NCBI GenBank assembly: GCA_900764215.1
Contig: CAAFNI010000032.1
Coordinates: 1-7,879, forward strand
Length of the DNA: 7,879 nt
Origin: an uncultured Sutterella sp.
GTDB taxonomy: Bacteria > Pseudomonadota > Gammaproteobacteria > Burkholderiales > Burkholderiaceae_F
Direction of reading: 5' to 3'
The notes under the pieces are model-generated. The model saw only the letters and a program-made list of their open reading frames with translations. It was not told the DNA's origin and did no database searches. Within the stretch, counting starts at the first letter, position 1; each line of letters opens with the position of its first letter. The translations under genes and the position numbers were made by a program. This document shows positions 1-4,947 of the stretch, one piece after another.

Positions 1-30
1 CGTGGGCTCGGAGATGTGTATAAGAGACAG
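1..30 (+). other. Nextera (Tn5) transposase adapter, sequencing artefact
   Basis: The first 30 bases match the last 30 bases of the Illumina Nextera read-2 transposase adapter. Bases 12-30 are the 19-bp hyperactive Tn5 mosaic end (AGATGTGTATAAGAGACAG). This is library-preparation sequence left at a contig end and not part of the organism. Genomic sequence begins at base 31, and nothing can be inferred about what really lies to its left. It should not be read as a natural transposon end. Confidence 0.97.
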
Positions 31-364
31 CATCCGGGTCAAACGAACGCCTTCTCAAGTAATTGATATAAAAGAGATTTTTATTGCGCTGCCTTGCAAT
101 CCTTCTGCCGCAGGGAAGTCGGAGCCCCGCAGGGGCGGCCGGCCTGGGTAGGTGAAAACACTTGGTGAATGCGCAAGCGGACGCCGGGTTGTCCGGGAGT
201 GTCGCTTAAAAGTTTCATGAGGGTAATTCCTATGACACCTGAGAGGTACTGAATTTTGTTAAGACAGCCCTCAACCTTGATCTCGTTCGTTTTCGGCCGG
301 GCGAAAGATCGTAGACGCACTGAAAATGCGGTTGTTCGGACGATGGGGCGGTGGCAGAATGAAA
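31..364. other. Segment without a convincing gene
   Basis: I see no supportable coding sequence here. Short frames exist but lack good starts, ribosome binding sites and protein-like composition. The plus strand holds short frames open from the contig edge that stop at 58-60, 66 and 151-153; one could be the tail of a gene cut off by the adapter, which cannot be decided. Small hairpins occur, for example GCCCC-gca-GGGGC near 134-146. The stretch at 55-85 is AT-rich compared with its surroundings. The segment may be the 5' part of a transcript ending at the terminator at 430-470. Confidence 0.5.
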
Positions 365-408
365 TCGTCGGCTGATGCTGACGACGCAATGCGGAGTGAA
401 GTCCGCAT
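365..408 (+). ncRNA. Two adjacent hairpins ahead of an orphan terminator, candidate structured RNA 3' part
   Basis: Two good stems stand side by side. At 365-384 an 8-bp stem (one G-U pair) closes a TGAT loop. At 389-408 ATGCGGA pairs perfectly with TCCGCAT around a six-base loop. They precede the plus-strand terminator at 430-470, and no plus-strand protein gene explains that terminator. They could be the 3' part of a small RNA or of a 3' UTR whose gene lies beyond the contig end. I do not recognise an RNA family: tmRNA, RNase P, 4.5S and 6S signatures were looked for by eye and not found. Confidence 0.35.
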
Positions 409-429
409 TTATTGTCCTTTGGTTGTTGA

Positions 430-470
430 GGTCAGATCCCCGAGAGACGGGGGTTCTGACCTTTTTTTCT
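430..470 (+). terminator. Intrinsic terminator, plus strand
   Basis: GGTCAGA (430-436) pairs with TCTGACC (455-461), followed inside by a T-T mismatch and a 4-bp CCCC/GGGG stem. Seven consecutive T residues follow at 462-468. The polarity is plus strand. On the minus strand the stem is followed by TCAACAACC with no T-run, so it is not a good terminator for the Sel1 gene ending at 485. Hence it ends a transcript entering from the left. Confidence 0.8.
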
Positions 471-484
471 GTGCGGGCGGGGCG

Positions 485-1540
485 TCACCGCCTCTGGCGC
501 GGAATGAGGGTTTCGACGAGGGCTCTGGGCGTTTTCGTGCTCATCACAAGGCGCGTGGCCCGCGCCTTGTCGCTTCGGGAGAGCATGCGCTCAAGAGCCT
601 TAAGCGTGGCGGCGGCGCCGGCGTCATGCCGGCGTGCGGCGCACTTGAGAAGCGTGTAGGCGTTGAATCGGTTCATCTCGAGGGCGGATCCCGTCAGATA
701 GAAGTCGGCGAGCGTCGTCAGGGCCAGCGTGCTGCCGTTCTCGGCGGCGCGGCAGGTCCAGCGGACGGCCTCCCGCAGATCGACCCGTCCGCCGCGCCCC
801 GACCAGTAGTAGACGCCGAGGCGGTACTGGGCCTCCACGATGCCCGAGAGCGCGGCTTCGGTGAGCCAGCGCTGCGCTTCGGCGGAATCGGCTTGGGACC
901 AGTCGCGCCGCTGATAGAGTCGGGCGAGTTCGTACTGAGCCTGAGGATCGCGGCCCTGGGCGGCGGCGCGAAGCCATTTGGCGGCTTCGTCGAGGTTGGC
1001 GGGCGCGCCTCGGCCGTCCCTGAGCATGAGACCCGCTTCGCGCTGAGAGGGCGCATGGCCCTTGGCGCCGGCGATGCGAAGCCAGTAGAGGGCGTCGCGG
1101 TCTGAGGCGGGGCGTCCGAGTCCCATGCGGCAGAGCTTGGCCAAGTCCGCCGCGGCGCCGGCGCTTCCCTGATAGGCGGCCTCCTCGAGAAGCCTTGCGC
1201 CTTCCTCGGGGTCGGCGGCCAGACCCTGTCCGCGCAGCATGACGATGCCGAGCAGGTAGAGGGCTTCGGGAAGCTTGCGTGCGGCCGCCTTGCGCAGGAG
1301 ACCGAGCGCCCGGCGGTTCTTGCGGCTGTCAGGCGCGTCCGAGAGCAGATGACGGGCGAATTCGGTCTGTGCGGCGGGATTGCCGCGGCGTGCGTCCTCT
1401 TCGATCCGGTTGAGCTGAGCCAAGGCCTCCTCACCCGTGAGCGGGCGGCGCCGGACGATGCCGCCGAGCAGATCAAGCACGTAGCTCTCGGCCTTTTCCG
1501 GGCCGGGAATCGGAAAGCTCGGATCCGGACGCTTGGGCAT
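485..1540 (-). CDS. Sel1-like repeat (SLR) protein, cytoplasmic
   Basis: A protein of 351 residues built almost wholly of Sel1-type TPR-like helical repeats. Seven tandem repeats of exactly 36 residues can be laid out without gaps: 55-90, 91-126, 127-162, 163-198, 199-234, 235-270 and 271-306. An eighth, degenerate unit follows. Typical repeat features recur, such as AQYxLxxxY, GRG turns and EAxxWLxxAA. Sel1 repeats form superhelical scaffolds for protein-protein contacts; the partner here is unknown. There is no signal peptide or membrane segment, so I expect a cytoplasmic protein, unlike the many secreted SLR proteins. The ATG at 1540 is preceded by AAAGAG at suitable spacing. It begins 17 bases after the stop of the upstream membrane-protein gene, so the two are probably co-transcribed. 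The repeat family is certain; the role is unknown. Confidence 0.9.
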   Translation of the reverse strand: MPKRPDPSFPIPGPEKAESYVLDLLGGIVRRRPLTGEEALAQLNRIEEDARRGNPAAQTEFARHLLSDAPDSRKNRRALGLLRKAAARKLPEALYLLGIVMLRGQGLAADPEEGARLLEEAAYQGSAGAAADLAKLCRMGLGRPASDRDALYWLRIAGAKGHAPSQREAGLMLRDGRGAPANLDEAAKWLRAAAQGRDPQAQYELARLYQRRDWSQADSAEAQRWLTEAALSGIVEAQYRLGVYYWSGRGGRVDLREAVRWTCRAAENGSTLALTTLADFYLTGSALEMNRFNAYTLLKCAARRHDAGAAATLKALERMLSRSDKARATRLVMSTKTPRALVETLIPRQRR

Positions 1541-1557
1541 GCGGGCTCTTTGAGGCC

Positions 1558-2124
1558 TTATTCGGCCTTCTTCGTTTCGGCCGGGATAGGCTCCACCACG
1601 ACCTTGTCTGAGCCTTCGGGGACGCGAAGAACGACGCCCCGGCTTTCGGCGACGCCGGCGCCGGGCAGCATCTTGTCAAGCCCCGTGAGCTGGATGGCCA
1701 TCGCGATCGAAATCGAGACCATGGAATAGATCACCCAGCAGCCGCCCGCGAAGATCGTGACCCGGCCGAGGCGCTCCCGGGGGTAGTCGCTGCCGAAGCG
1801 TTCGCGCACGTAGCCGATCTGCTTCCAGCCCGTGGTCACCATCCAGGAGGCCCAGGTGATCACGAGGAAGTAGAGGCCGCCGAACTGCATGACGGGTTCG
1901 TTCTGGAAGACGGCCTGCATGATCACGAAGACGAAGAGGAGCCAGAGCGTGGTGCGCACCCACATGCGCGAGGCGCGGGCGTAGCCGTGTTCGCCGAGCG
2001 CATCCCAGTTGCGGGCCTGAAGCAGGGCGCCGAAGATCGGCGTGAAGAGGAGCGCGAGCACGCAGGCGGCGATCGGATTGTAGAGGGCGGGACGGCTGGC
2101 GGTCTTGGGCTGGGACTTGGACAT
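1558..2124 (-). CDS. Four-helix inner-membrane protein of unknown function
   Basis: A protein of 188 residues with four predicted membrane helices near residues 17-37, 57-73, 81-98 and 123-147. The C-terminal tail is about 40 residues, hydrophilic and charged. The N-terminal stretch with YNPIAA, LLFTPIFGA and NWDALGE resembles small proteobacterial membrane proteins usually annotated as hypothetical; this is remembered resemblance and gives no function. I chose the ATG at 2124 (MSKSQ) over an in-frame TTG at 2193. The TTG would add a 23-residue, proline-rich leader. No strong ribosome binding site is visible for either start. It is the first gene of a probable two-gene unit with the Sel1 protein 17 bases downstream, which suggests that the Sel1 scaffold serves this membrane protein or shares its regulation. 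Confidence 0.82.
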   Translation of the reverse strand: MSKSQPKTASRPALYNPIAACVLALLFTPIFGALLQARNWDALGEHGYARASRMWVRTTLWLLFVFVIMQAVFQNEPVMQFGGLYFLVITWASWMVTTGWKQIGYVRERFGSDYPRERLGRVTIFAGGCWVIYSMVSISIAMAIQLTGLDKMLPGAGVAESRGVVLRVPEGSDKVVVEPIPAETKKAE

Positions 2125-2231
2125 GGTCTGCGGACTTGAGATTTCAGGCGGGGATTCCGGGATGTGCGGAAAGTTTGAGAATTGTACGCGCAATCGTGTT
2201 TACGGAGCGTGAGCGGGTGTAACCTATGGCT

Positions 2232-2262
2232 TTGTCATATCCGTCAAGGCCATGTCTAATAT
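2232..2262 (+). promoter_or_regulatory. Candidate sigma-70 promoter for the lipoprotein gene
   Basis: TTGTCA at 2232-2237 is followed after 17 bases by TCTAAT at 2255-2260. An overlapping TAATAT lies at 2257-2262, with a 19-base spacer. It sits in the AT-richer part of the divergent intergenic region, about 60 bases ahead of the lipoprotein start. This is a match by eye only. The opposite-strand promoter for the membrane-protein gene must lie in the same 195-base gap, but no clear match was found. Confidence 0.4.
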
Positions 2263-2319
2263 TGAGGAGGCGCTTTCGTCCCTGTCTGCCACGGACAGAG
2301 GCTGGCGCGCCGGATTTCC

Positions 2320-2808
2320 ATGAAAGCACGACTATTGAAGAGCTGCGCCGCAATCGGCGCCGTCTGTACAGCCGCGGCCTGCACGAGCACGCCCGAAGCC
2401 CTTCAGGACGGGGCATCCTACCGCAGCCCCTATCAGCCCTACCGGTCGCTGTGCATTGTTCCGGCCGAGGAACATTCCGCGGCGCTTGATCTGACGCTCG
2501 CACGCATGCTTCGGGATCGCGGCTTCACGCCCGAGCTGCTTGAGTCGGGCGACCTGCCTTCGGTGCGGCGCTGCCGCGGCATCGTCACGTTTTCGACGGG
2601 CAAGGCGCTGCGGCCCTTCGAGGCGCCCGCTTCGATGTCTCTCACCTTCCTCGACGCCTATACGGGCGAGACCTACCACGTGGCGGCATCGCGCGCAAAG
2701 GGGGGAGAAGCGCACGCACTCTTTGCCGGCGCTCCGTTTGCCGATCCTGCGCAGATGATTCGCGAGCTCGTCGAGAGACTGTTTCCCGAACGCACGGATC
2801 CGCAATAG
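2320..2808 (+). CDS. Small predicted lipoprotein
   Basis: A protein of 162 residues. The N-terminus is a lipoprotein-type signal: basic residues MKARLLK, a short hydrophobic stretch, then TAAAC with Cys21 as the likely lipidated residue. The lipobox is weak because Ala, not Leu, stands at -3. The mature part is about 140 residues and contains two more cysteines, Cys45 and Cys85, which could form a periplasmic disulfide. Its layout is CI near the start, then RGF, RC, an alternating-hydrophobic FSTG segment and MSLTFLDAYTGETYHVA. This recalls small proteobacterial lipoproteins annotated as Sbal_3080-like, but that link is tentative and carries no known function. The ATG at 2320 has only a weak GGAT upstream. 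The gene stands alone, divergent from the membrane-protein/Sel1 pair. Confidence 0.85.
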   Translation: MKARLLKSCAAIGAVCTAAACTSTPEALQDGASYRSPYQPYRSLCIVPAEEHSAALDLTLARMLRDRGFTPELLESGDLPSVRRCRGIVTFSTGKALRPFEAPASMSLTFLDAYTGETYHVAASRAKGGEAHALFAGAPFADPAQMIRELVERLFPERTDPQ

Positions 2809-2820
2809 CTTTGCAGGGGC

Positions 2821-2867
2821 CCTCACATGACGGCGACGCATGTGCGCCGCTGTCGCGGCGGATGAGG
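2821..2867 (+). other. Possible three-way-junction structure after the lipoprotein gene
   Basis: CCTCA (2821-2825) can pair with TGAGG (2863-2867). Enclosed are a short CATG/CATG arm (2826-2842) and a perfect 6-bp hairpin, CGCCGC-tgtc-GCGGCG (2845-2860). No T-run follows, so it is not a canonical intrinsic terminator. It may protect the 3' end of the lipoprotein mRNA. Confidence 0.3.
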
Positions 2868-2887
2868 CATCTTCGATGAATACTCCC

Positions 2888-2946
2888 AAGGAGGTACGGG
2901 ACTAATCTCGGGGATAACCCTAGATAAGATGTAAACCCGTGAGATT
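2888..2946 (+). promoter_or_regulatory. Perfect Shine-Dalgarno without an ORF, beside a possible H-type pseudoknot
   Basis: AAGGAGGT at 2888-2895 is fully complementary to the 16S rRNA 3' end, yet no ATG, GTG or TTG follows at usable distance, and TAA occurs at 2903-2905. Immediately after it, ACGGG (2896-2900) can pair with CCCGT (2936-2940), and AATCTC (2904-2909) with GAGATT (2941-2946). The interleaved order with abutting 3' strands is that of an H-type pseudoknot. Whether it forms in vivo is unknown. Confidence 0.3.
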
Positions 2947-3152
2947 GCCTGATTATCGTCAAAAGAGTATCGGAATGATGGGGAAGGATCGGCCTAAAGG
3001 AGTAGAAATTTTCCCGAAAATTACTAAAATGTGCGTGCGGTTGAACGGAACCAACTGTTCGACGCAGGCGAATGAGGCCGAATCAGGCGGCTTCAGACGC
3101 GGCGGCATCGGCGCCTACATCGGGGGATGTGCAAAGGAGCGCCACGACCAGA

Positions 3153-3292
3153 TGCCGCTCATACGCGGCAGCCCGTGACTGCCGGGCGGCCCGCATCCGG
3201 CATGACTCTCCGGTTGCGGCGTCCGCCGGTGAAGGGATGGAGGATCGCCCGGACGACCAACCGGCGCGAACTTCCGGAGCGCCCGAGAGGGC
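3153..3292 (+). ncRNA. Chain of hairpins leading into an orphan terminator, candidate structured RNA
   Basis: Consecutive stems can be drawn with almost no gaps. They are TGCCGC/GCGGCA (3153-3170), GCCCG/CGGGC (3171-3187), CCGCA-t-CCGG with CCGG-t-TGCGG (3191-3219), CGTCCG/CGGACG (3220-3255), CCGG/CCGG (3261-3277) and GCCC-GAGA-GGGC with a GNRA loop (3281-3292). The terminator at 3322-3354 follows. No protein gene on this strand accounts for that terminator. The transcript could be a small RNA or a premature-termination leader ahead of the MFS gene. GC-rich DNA forms chance hairpins, so this needs covariation support. No known riboswitch family was recognised with confidence. Confidence 0.4.
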
Positions 3293-3321
3293 AGGCCCCC
3301 TTTCACTTTCACGGATCTTCC

Positions 3322-3354
3322 GGGAGCGTTCGACCAAACGCTCCCTTTCTTTTT
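3322..3354 (+). terminator. Strong intrinsic terminator, plus strand
   Basis: A perfect 9-bp stem, GGGAGCGTT (3322-3330) with AACGCTCCC (3337-3345), closes a six-base loop. TTTCTTTTT follows at 3346-3354. It lies about 130 bases upstream of the MFS start and about 515 bases downstream of the lipoprotein stop. It therefore ends either a separate small RNA or a long lipoprotein 3' UTR, or acts as an attenuator in a long MFS leader. Confidence 0.88.
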
Positions 3355-3382
3355 ATGGGGCGCCGCACCGCGGGCCGCATGC

Positions 3383-3411
3383 TTCAGAATCAAGGCGGCG
3401 AGGCGTATCAT
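3383..3411 (+). promoter_or_regulatory. Candidate sigma-70 promoter for the MFS gene
   Basis: TTCAGA (3383-3388) and TATCAT (3406-3411) are separated by 17 bases. The -10 box matches the consensus at five of six positions, the -35 at four of six. It lies after the terminator and about 70 bases ahead of the GTG start, leaving a leader of roughly 60 bases. Confidence 0.4.
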
Positions 3412-3481
3412 TGATGAGTCCGCCGCATCCCTCAGCCGGCGGCACAACGACAACAACAAAAGCCTACAACGGAGATCCGAC

Positions 3482-4714
3482 GTGCCTGATACGCAAGCGA
3501 TCCAAACCCACTGGAAGACGACGCTCGTCATCCTGACTCTGAGCGCAGTTTTGATGTCGCTCAGCTACACGATGCTCATACCGTTCCTGCCGATGTACCT
3601 CATTGAGGAGCTCGGCGTCGATCAGTCGCGCGCGAACTTCTGGAGCGGCCTTGTCTTTTCGGTCTCCTTTCTGATTTCAGGCGTCATGGCGCCGATCTGG
3701 GGCGCCATGGCCGACAAGCGCTCGCGCAAGCTGATGGCGCTTCGCGCGGCCATCCTGCTCGCCGTCTCCTATGCGCTCGGCGGCGTCGTGCAGAACGAGT
3801 GGCAGCTTCTGGCCATGCGGTGCTTTCAGGGCTTCGCCTCCGGACTATGGCCTGCCTGTCTCGCGATCATGGCCAGCACCGTGCCCCGCGACCGCGTCGG
3901 ACTCGCCATGGGCGTCATGCAGGGCGGAATGACCGCCGGCGGCGTGCTCGGGCCCTTCTTCGGCGGTGCGCTTGCAGAGCTGTTCTCGATGCGCATGACC
4001 TTCTTCATCGGCGGCGCGGCGCTTGCCGTCATCACCCTTTTGATCCTCTTCTTCATTCACGAGCCGCCGCGCAGGGAGCAGAAGAAGACGGTCGCTTCGC
4101 GCGAGAAGACCAATCTGCTCAAGATTCCCGTCGTGCAGCGCATGCTGCTCTGCGCGGGCGTCGTGCAGCTCACGATCCTCCTGCAGCAGCCCATCATGCC
4201 GATGTACATCGGCGAACTTCAGGGCAGCATGGACCGCATCGTCTTCGTGACCGGCATCGTCTTTTCAGTGGTCGGCGTCTCGGGCGTCATTGCTTCTCCC
4301 ATTTGGGGGATTCTCGGCCAGAAGTGGGGCTATCGTCCCGCGCTCTATGCCGCGCTCGCCGGCACGGCGGTCTTCGGCATGATCCAGGCCGTTCCGGACA
4401 CGCTGCTGCCGTTCGGCATCTGGCGCTTCATAGGCGGCCTCACGTTCGCGGGCATCTTCCCCGCCATCAATGCCGTGCTCACGATGAGCACGCCGCCCGA
4501 GGACCGCGGACGCATCTTCGGCCTCTCCTATGCCGCCCAGCAGGTCGGCAGCGTGATCGGCCCGCTTGTGGGCGGCGGCATGGCCATGTACCTCCCGCTC
4601 AAGTCAGTGATCTTCCTCGGCGGCTTCATCCTGCTGCCGCTGGCGTTCTTTCTCTGGTACATGCGCCCCAAGAACGAAGAGAGCTCGCATGGCAGCCCCG
4701 CCGACCTTCGCTAG
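3482..4714 (+). CDS. MFS drug-efflux transporter, DHA1 family, MdtG-like
   Basis: A 410-residue inner-membrane protein of the major facilitator superfamily, with two hydrophobic halves consistent with 12 helices. The conserved loop 2-3 motif A is at 74-86 (GAMADKRSRKLM) and is partly repeated at 276-285 (GILGQKWGYR). The antiporter motif C in helix 5 is at 153-162 (GGVLGPFFGG), which marks drug/H+ antiporters. The N-terminal WSGLVFSVSFL, the MxxxWG loop and the total length closely follow E. coli MdtG (408 residues) as I remember it. It therefore probably exports lipophilic drugs or a metabolite by proton antiport; the actual substrate is unknown. The start is the GTG at 3482, supported by GGAG at 3471-3474 with a 7-base spacer. 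It follows a strong terminator, so it is probably transcribed from its own promoter near 3383-3411. Confidence 0.92.
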   Translation: MPDTQAIQTHWKTTLVILTLSAVLMSLSYTMLIPFLPMYLIEELGVDQSRANFWSGLVFSVSFLISGVMAPIWGAMADKRSRKLMALRAAILLAVSYALGGVVQNEWQLLAMRCFQGFASGLWPACLAIMASTVPRDRVGLAMGVMQGGMTAGGVLGPFFGGALAELFSMRMTFFIGGAALAVITLLILFFIHEPPRREQKKTVASREKTNLLKIPVVQRMLLCAGVVQLTILLQQPIMPMYIGELQGSMDRIVFVTGIVFSVVGVSGVIASPIWGILGQKWGYRPALYAALAGTAVFGMIQAVPDTLLPFGIWRFIGGLTFAGIFPAINAVLTMSTPPEDRGRIFGLSYAAQQVGSVIGPLVGGGMAMYLPLKSVIFLGGFILLPLAFFLWYMRPKNEESSHGSPADLR

Positions 4715-4743
4715 AGCAGGCATGCTCATGCGCATGCCCGCTC
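4714..4743 (+). repeat. Long palindromic hairpin at the MFS stop codon
   Basis: GAGCAGGCATG (4714-4724) pairs with CATGCCCGCTC (4733-4743) with one A-C mismatch and an 8-base loop. It begins directly after the TAG stop. No T-run follows, so it looks more like a REP-type palindrome or an mRNA 3'-end stabiliser than an intrinsic terminator. Confidence 0.45.
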
Positions 4744-4764
4744 CGCGCCGGCGGCTCTCGCGGG

Positions 4765-4790
4765 CATGCCGCACGCCGGCATGAGATTTT
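4765..4790 (+). terminator. Possible weak terminator of the MFS gene
   Basis: CATGCCG (4765-4771) pairs perfectly with CGGCATG (4777-4783) around CACGC, followed by AGATTTT. The T-run is short and displaced, so termination efficiency is doubtful. Together with the hairpin at 4714-4743 it forms a double-palindrome 3' region. Confidence 0.4.
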
Positions 4791-4809
4791 GACGGTTTTG
4801 AAGAAACGA

Positions 4810-4825
4810 GCCTCCCAAGGGAGGC
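4810..4825 (+). repeat. GCCTCCC/GGGAGGC palindrome upstream of the PiT gene
   Basis: GCCTCCC and GGGAGGC form an inverted repeat separated by AA. Almost the same palindrome stands just after the PiT gene at 7219-7237. No T-run follows on the plus strand; on the minus strand TCGTTTCTTC follows, which is a poor tail. Confidence 0.5.
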
Positions 4826-4854
4826 TGAGGTTCGATACAATCAAACCATTAAAA

Positions 4855-4882
4855 CTGATTGCAAATTGTCAGGAACTGTCAC
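4855..4882 (+). promoter_or_regulatory. Pho-box-like direct repeats upstream of the phosphate transporter
   Basis: Three related units occur about one helical turn apart: CTGATT (4855-4860), TTGTCA (4866-4871) and CTGTCA (4876-4881), at spacings of 11 and 10 bases. The PhoB box of enterobacteria is CTGTCAT repeated every 11 bases. The last two units fit the sequence, but their 10-base spacing is one short. The position about 65-90 bases before a phosphate transporter start suits PhoB control. A -10-like TATTCC lies at 4897-4902. This is inference from a visual match. Confidence 0.35.
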
Positions 4883-4947
4883 GTCTCTCGGCAACGTATT
4901 CCTTTGCGTCGCGAACGGCCGCGCGGTTTCGGGCAAATACAACTCGA

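Larger units (their letters stand above)
2809..3481. other. 673-base segment without a convincing protein gene, rich in RNA structure
   Basis: Between the lipoprotein stop and the MFS start there is no well-supported gene. Several overlapping frames of 79-154 codons occur on both strands, but they overlap each other, lack good ribosome sites and have Arg/Pro/Ala-rich or mixed composition typical of non-coding GC-rich DNA. Bases 2930-3060 are clearly AT-richer than the neighbouring genes. Listed separately: a junction-like fold at 2821-2867, a perfect SD with a possible pseudoknot at 2888-2946, a chain of hairpins at 3153-3292 leading to a strong terminator at 3322-3354, and a candidate MFS promoter at 3383-3411. 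Confidence 0.6.

Noticed and set aside
12..30. Natural Tn5/IS50 end
   Set aside because: The mosaic end is joined to the synthetic Nextera read-2 handle, so it is library adapter and not a transposon.
81..389. 102-codon minus-strand frame, with an internal ATG start giving 45 residues
   Set aside because: It has a TTG start without a ribosome site, no domain-like pattern, and lies where plus-strand RNA hairpins are visible.
345..390. Fluoride-riboswitch-like words (GATGG and CTGATG)
   Set aside because: The order is suggestive, but the conserved segment after CTGATG and the pseudoknot pairing are absent, and no fluoride gene follows.
31..470. tmRNA, RNase P RNA, 4.5S or 6S RNA in the left non-coding segment
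   Set aside because: The diagnostic conserved words of these RNAs were sought on both strands and not found.
326..1105. 259-codon plus-strand frame
   Set aside because: It is antisense to the Sel1 gene, is Gly/Ala/Arg-rich, and has no supporting start signals. The 36-residue Sel1 periodicity proves the minus strand.
2939..3178. Possible small ORF of 79 codons (or 67 from the ATG at 2975, with AAGAG ahead)
   Set aside because: Codon third positions in its first half are AT-rich, unlike the real genes, no known motif is visible, and its second half runs into the structured hairpin region. It is not excluded, but not supportable.
3170..3260. ZTP (pfl) riboswitch-like GTGACTG followed by CCGG-rich stems
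   Set aside because: The conserved 3' CCGCCTGGGCA-type segment and its pseudoknot partner cannot be found, and the downstream gene is not a purine or folate gene.
3799..4947. Long upstream extension of the PiT reading frame (full open frame 3799-7206, 1135 codons)
   Set aside because: This part runs in another frame through the MFS gene and gives an Arg/His/Ala-rich, low-complexity translation. The PiT homology starts exactly at the ATG at 4948.
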